A stretch of 64,000 nucleotides of DNA from JAJYUU01 sp963822955 (lineage in GTDB: Bacteria > Actinomycetota > Actinomycetes > Streptosporangiales > Streptosporangiaceae). The notes beneath the pieces are model-generated. The model searched no databases. It saw nothing but the letters and a program-made list of their open reading frames with translations, and had not been told where the DNA came from. Positions 61,845-64,000 of the stretch are shown here, one piece after another (the first letter of the stretch is position 1; every line of letters begins with the position of its first letter). The stretch covers positions 434,001 through 498,000 of the forward strand of contig CAWGJS010000001.1 of NCBI GenBank assembly GCA_963822955.1. The letters run 5' to 3'. The position numbers and the translations under genes are program-made.

Positions 61845-62081
61845 GGGCGCGACCATCCCCTCAGTCGGAAGCCCGCTGCTACTGCGGGTCCGGGGTCGGA
61901 CTGCCGCCGGTAGAGAGCAACGGTCATAATTTGCCGGCAGATCTTGCCACCAGCCTACGACCTGGCCGCCAGCACCGTCATCACGGACGGCCGGCGTCTG
62001 GAGGACTAATCCGCCCGAAGACGGCGGGCGGCCGGCACCCGGACGCGCGCGCGACATGGAGATGTGCGCCTTTCGCCCCGG

Positions 62082-62087
62082 TAGGCT
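62082..62087 (+). promoter_or_regulatory. -10 box of the DUF3043 gene, leaderless
   Basis: TAGGCT, 6-base spacer, GTG 62094. The rest of the 61857-62093 gap, divergent from pspA, shows no gene. Confidence 0.5.
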
Positions 62088-62093
62088 GTAGCC

Positions 62094-62717
62094 GTGTTCC
62101 GACGACGTTCCAGCGATGCGCCTCACGTGCTCGACACTGCCCAGGCAGAGCCTGACACCACCGACGCCGACGAGGCTTCCCGCCCCGGCCGCTCCAGCGT
62201 GACCGCGCCCAAGGGCGTGCCCACGCCCAAGCGCAGCGAGGCGCAGGCTAACCGCCGTCAGCCCTATCAGGCGCCCGCCGACCGCAAGGCTGCTGCACAG
62301 CAGGCCAGGAAGCGGGACCGCGCGGGCCGGGTCCGCAGGTCTGACGCACTGCAGCGGGGCGAGCAGTGGGCCCTGCCGCCCAAGGACCGGGGTCCGGTAC
62401 GTGCCCTGGCCAGGGACGTCGTCGACGCCAGGCGAGGTGTCGGCGAGTACTACATGTTCATGGTCCTCCTGCTGGTGGTGCTGCTGATCGTGCCCGGCAC
62501 CACGACCAAGCTCGTTGCAGATGTCGTCGTGCTCGCCCTCCTGCTGCTGATCCTTGTGGAGGGCTTCTTCGTCGGCACGAAGGTCAAGCGCCTGGCCGCG
62601 GAGCGATTCCCTGGCGAGAGCACAAAGGGCGTCATGCTCTACACGACGATGCGGGGCATCAGCCTGCGCCGGATGCGGATACCGAAGCCGCGGGTCGAGC
62701 GCGGCGACAAGGTCTGA
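62094..62717 (+). CDS. DUF3043 membrane protein
   Basis: 207-residue actinobacterial protein. The basic N-terminal half contains KGVPTPKRSEAQANRRQPYQ, the family signature, and ARKRDRAGRVRRSDALQRG. Two helices follow (YYMFMVLLLVVLLIVPG and LVADVVVLALLLLILVEGFFVG), then TKGVMLYTTMRGISLRRMRIP. Function unknown. GTG 62094 lies six bases after TAGGCT. It has the same position next to pspA in Streptomyces (from memory). Confidence 0.88.
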   Translation: MFRRRSSDAPHVLDTAQAEPDTTDADEASRPGRSSVTAPKGVPTPKRSEAQANRRQPYQAPADRKAAAQQARKRDRAGRVRRSDALQRGEQWALPPKDRGPVRALARDVVDARRGVGEYYMFMVLLLVVLLIVPGTTTKLVADVVVLALLLLILVEGFFVGTKVKRLAAERFPGESTKGVMLYTTMRGISLRRMRIPKPRVERGDKV

Positions 62718-62772
62718 CCCCTCGTTACCCCGCGGCAGCTTGGACCGGGCGTTGCCGCTAGGTTGACTGCTC

Positions 62773-63771
62773 ATGGAGCACCGTCACCTTGGCCGCAGCG
62801 GCCTGAAAGTCACCGAGATCGCCTACGGGAACTGGCTCACCCACGGATCGCAAGTCGAGCAGGACGCGGCAGTTGCCTGCGTCGCCGCGGCGCTCGACGA
62901 GGGCATCACCACCTTCGACACGGCCGATGTATACGCAGAGACCAAGGCTGAGACGGTACTCGGAGCAGCGCTGCGCGGCGTCCGGCGCGAGTCCATCGAG
63001 ATCTGCACCAAGGTCTTCTGGCCGACCGGCCGCGGCGCGAACGACCGCGGGCTCTCGCGCAAGCACATCATCGAGTCGGCACACGCCTCGCTCCGCCGCC
63101 TCCAGACCGACTACATCGACCTGTACCAGGCGCACCGCTACGATCACGAGACTCCGCTCGAGGAGACGCTGCGCGCCTTCGATGACCTGGTCCGCCAGGG
63201 CAAGGTGCTGTACGTCGGGGTGTCGGAGTGGCGGGCCGAGGAGATCGCGGCCGCTCTCAAGATCGCTGACGACATGGGCCTGGACCGCATCGTGTCCAAC
63301 CAGCCGCAGTACAACATGATCTGGCGGGTCATCGAGTCCGAGCTGATCCCGCTGTCGGAGGCCGAGGGTATCGGCCAGATCGTGTGGTCGCCGATTGCGC
63401 AGGGCGTGCTGACGGGCAAGTACCTGCCGGGCGCCGCTCCCCCGCCGGGATCACGGGCGACCGACGAGCGCGGCTCTGGCTTCGTCACGCGCTACCTGAC
63501 CGACGAGATCCTCGGCCGGGTCCAGCTGCTCAAGCCGGTCGCCGAGCAGGCCGGGCTGACCCTGGCACAGCTCGCGGTGGCCTGGACACTGCAGAACCCG
63601 GCCGTCTCGGCCGCGATCATCGGCGCCACCCGGCCCGAGCAGGTCCGGGAGAACGCCAAGGCGTCCGGCGTCCGGCTGGAGCAGCAGGTGCTCAGCCAGA
63701 TCGACGACGTCCTGGCAGGTCAGATTGTCACCGATCCCGCCTACACCGCGAGCCCGCGCCAGCGACCGTGA
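62773..63771 (+). CDS. Aldo/keto reductase, KCNAB/YhdN-like
   Basis: NADPH-dependent TIM-barrel reductase of 332 residues. MEHRHLGRSGLKVTEIAYGN starts the barrel; FDTADVYAETKAE holds catalytic Asp and Tyr, EICTKVFWP the Lys, DLYQAHRYDHETPLEE the His. VSNQPQYNMIWRVIE and PAVSAAIIGATRPEQVRENA form the cofactor site. The physiological substrate is unknown. TAGGTT eight bases before ATG 62773 suggests a leaderless mRNA. Confidence 0.93.
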   Translation: MEHRHLGRSGLKVTEIAYGNWLTHGSQVEQDAAVACVAAALDEGITTFDTADVYAETKAETVLGAALRGVRRESIEICTKVFWPTGRGANDRGLSRKHIIESAHASLRRLQTDYIDLYQAHRYDHETPLEETLRAFDDLVRQGKVLYVGVSEWRAEEIAAALKIADDMGLDRIVSNQPQYNMIWRVIESELIPLSEAEGIGQIVWSPIAQGVLTGKYLPGAAPPPGSRATDERGSGFVTRYLTDEILGRVQLLKPVAEQAGLTLAQLAVAWTLQNPAVSAAIIGATRPEQVRENAKASGVRLEQQVLSQIDDVLAGQIVTDPAYTASPRQRP

Positions 63772-63806
63772 CCAGTGCAGCTCAGTGACGGCCCGCCTAC
63801 GGCTTT

Positions 63807-64000
63807 TTACTCTTCGGCCGGGTGCAGGCTCATCGGGCCGTACTCCACCCGGCCGTCCTCAGTCAGCGTGACCTGGTCGATGCCTGCCCTGAGCAGGCTC
63901 GGCCAGTGCTCACCCAGCCAGGACTCGGCGTCACCCTGGCTGGTAAACGTCTCCTTGGAAAGCTCGCGCGCGGTCACGACCGTGCCGTCTTCTTTCTCCA
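63807..64000 (-). CDS. Conserved hypothetical protein, C-terminal part (cut by window edge)
   Basis: The last 64 residues of a leftward gene: KEDGTVVTARELSKETFTSQ, WLGEHWPSLLRAGIDQVTL, then TEDGRVEYGPMSLHPAEE and TAA at 63807-63809. It looks like a small soluble acidic protein; no family is recognised and the start is outside the window. It converges on the reductase gene. Confidence 0.7.
   Translation of the reverse strand, partial: EKEDGTVVTARELSKETFTSQGDAESWLGEHWPSLLRAGIDQVTLTEDGRVEYGPMSLHPAEE

Noticed and set aside
1..64000. tRNA, rRNA, insertion sequences, prophage, toxin-antitoxin pairs or CRISPR arrays
   Set aside because: I looked for cloverleaf-like stretches, transposase or integrase motifs, terminal inverted repeats and regular repeats and found none I could support.

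Overview
This 64-kb window is high-GC actinobacterial chromosome with gene order typical of a core region and no plasmid, phage or CRISPR signal. A BldD orthologue with the c-di-GMP signature, an F420-type monooxygenase, the actinobacterial qcrCAB/ctaCDEF respiratory chain, PspA with PspAA/PspAB and GTG-rich starts suggest a Streptomyces/Streptosporangiales-like filamentous actinomycete. I cannot name the genus. From metF onward the order recalls the M. tuberculosis block from about Rv2172c to Rv2204c (metF, idsA2, Rv2175c, a PASTA kinase, DAHP synthase, acyltransferase, fadD15, pimB', NlpC/P60, DnaQ-like exonuclease, trpD, ctaE-qcrCAB, cta genes, adoK, erpA). This comparison is from memory, not from an alignment.

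Layout. 1-9.9 kb: leftward pyrimidine operon pyrR-pyrB-pyrC-carA-carB-pyrK-pyrD-pyrF, mostly joined by 4-base overlaps and headed by a PyrR-binding hairpin that covers the Shine-Dalgarno sequence. 10.4-13.1 kb: bldD, an MBL-fold protein, a SAV_6107-type HEPN protein and a GNAT acetyltransferase. 13.1-22.1 kb: metF, a polyprenyl synthetase, thiE, an Rv2175c-like DNA-binding protein, an FAD oxidoreductase, a TPP riboswitch with thiO-thiS-thiG, and a PASTA Ser/Thr kinase. 22.1-28.2 kb: a molybdopterin enzyme, a DAHP synthase behind an aromatic leader-peptide attenuator, an LLM monooxygenase, a secreted propeller-like protein, a LysE remnant, a VOC protein and a methyltransferase. 28.2-39.2 kb: PPi-type pfkA, glpK, acyltransferase, esterase, ROK glucokinase, SRPBCC protein, phosphoesterase, fadD15-like acyl-CoA ligase and PimB'-like mannosyltransferase. 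39.3-43.3 kb: NlpC/P60 hydrolase behind a c-di-AMP riboswitch, exonuclease, Lrp-type protein, trpD and a receiver-like protein. 43.3-56 kb: ctaE-qcrC-qcrA-qcrB, ctaC-ctaD-ctaF, ctaG, and a cysteine desulfurase/TusA pair. 56-64 kb: adoK, erpA, nadA behind tandem operator-like repeats, pspA-pspAA, htpX-pspAB, a DUF3043 protein and an aldo/keto reductase.

Two window-wide patterns stand out. First, many starts lie only 6-8 bases downstream of a TANNNT -10 hexamer and lack a Shine-Dalgarno sequence, which points to widespread leaderless transcripts. Second, about 37 reading-frame breaks fall in conserved housekeeping genes between 3.4 and 41 kb and none were seen after that. About 33 of them behave as single inserted bases, and removing them restores family-typical lengths. 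They are therefore most likely sequence errors, so the affected genes are annotated as full-length genes with frame breaks rather than as pseudogenes.

No clearly new multi-gene system was recognised. The most original signals are regulatory: the aroF leader, the PyrR hairpin, the TPP aptamer whose 3' end is also the thiO ribosome-binding site, and the nadA tandem sites.
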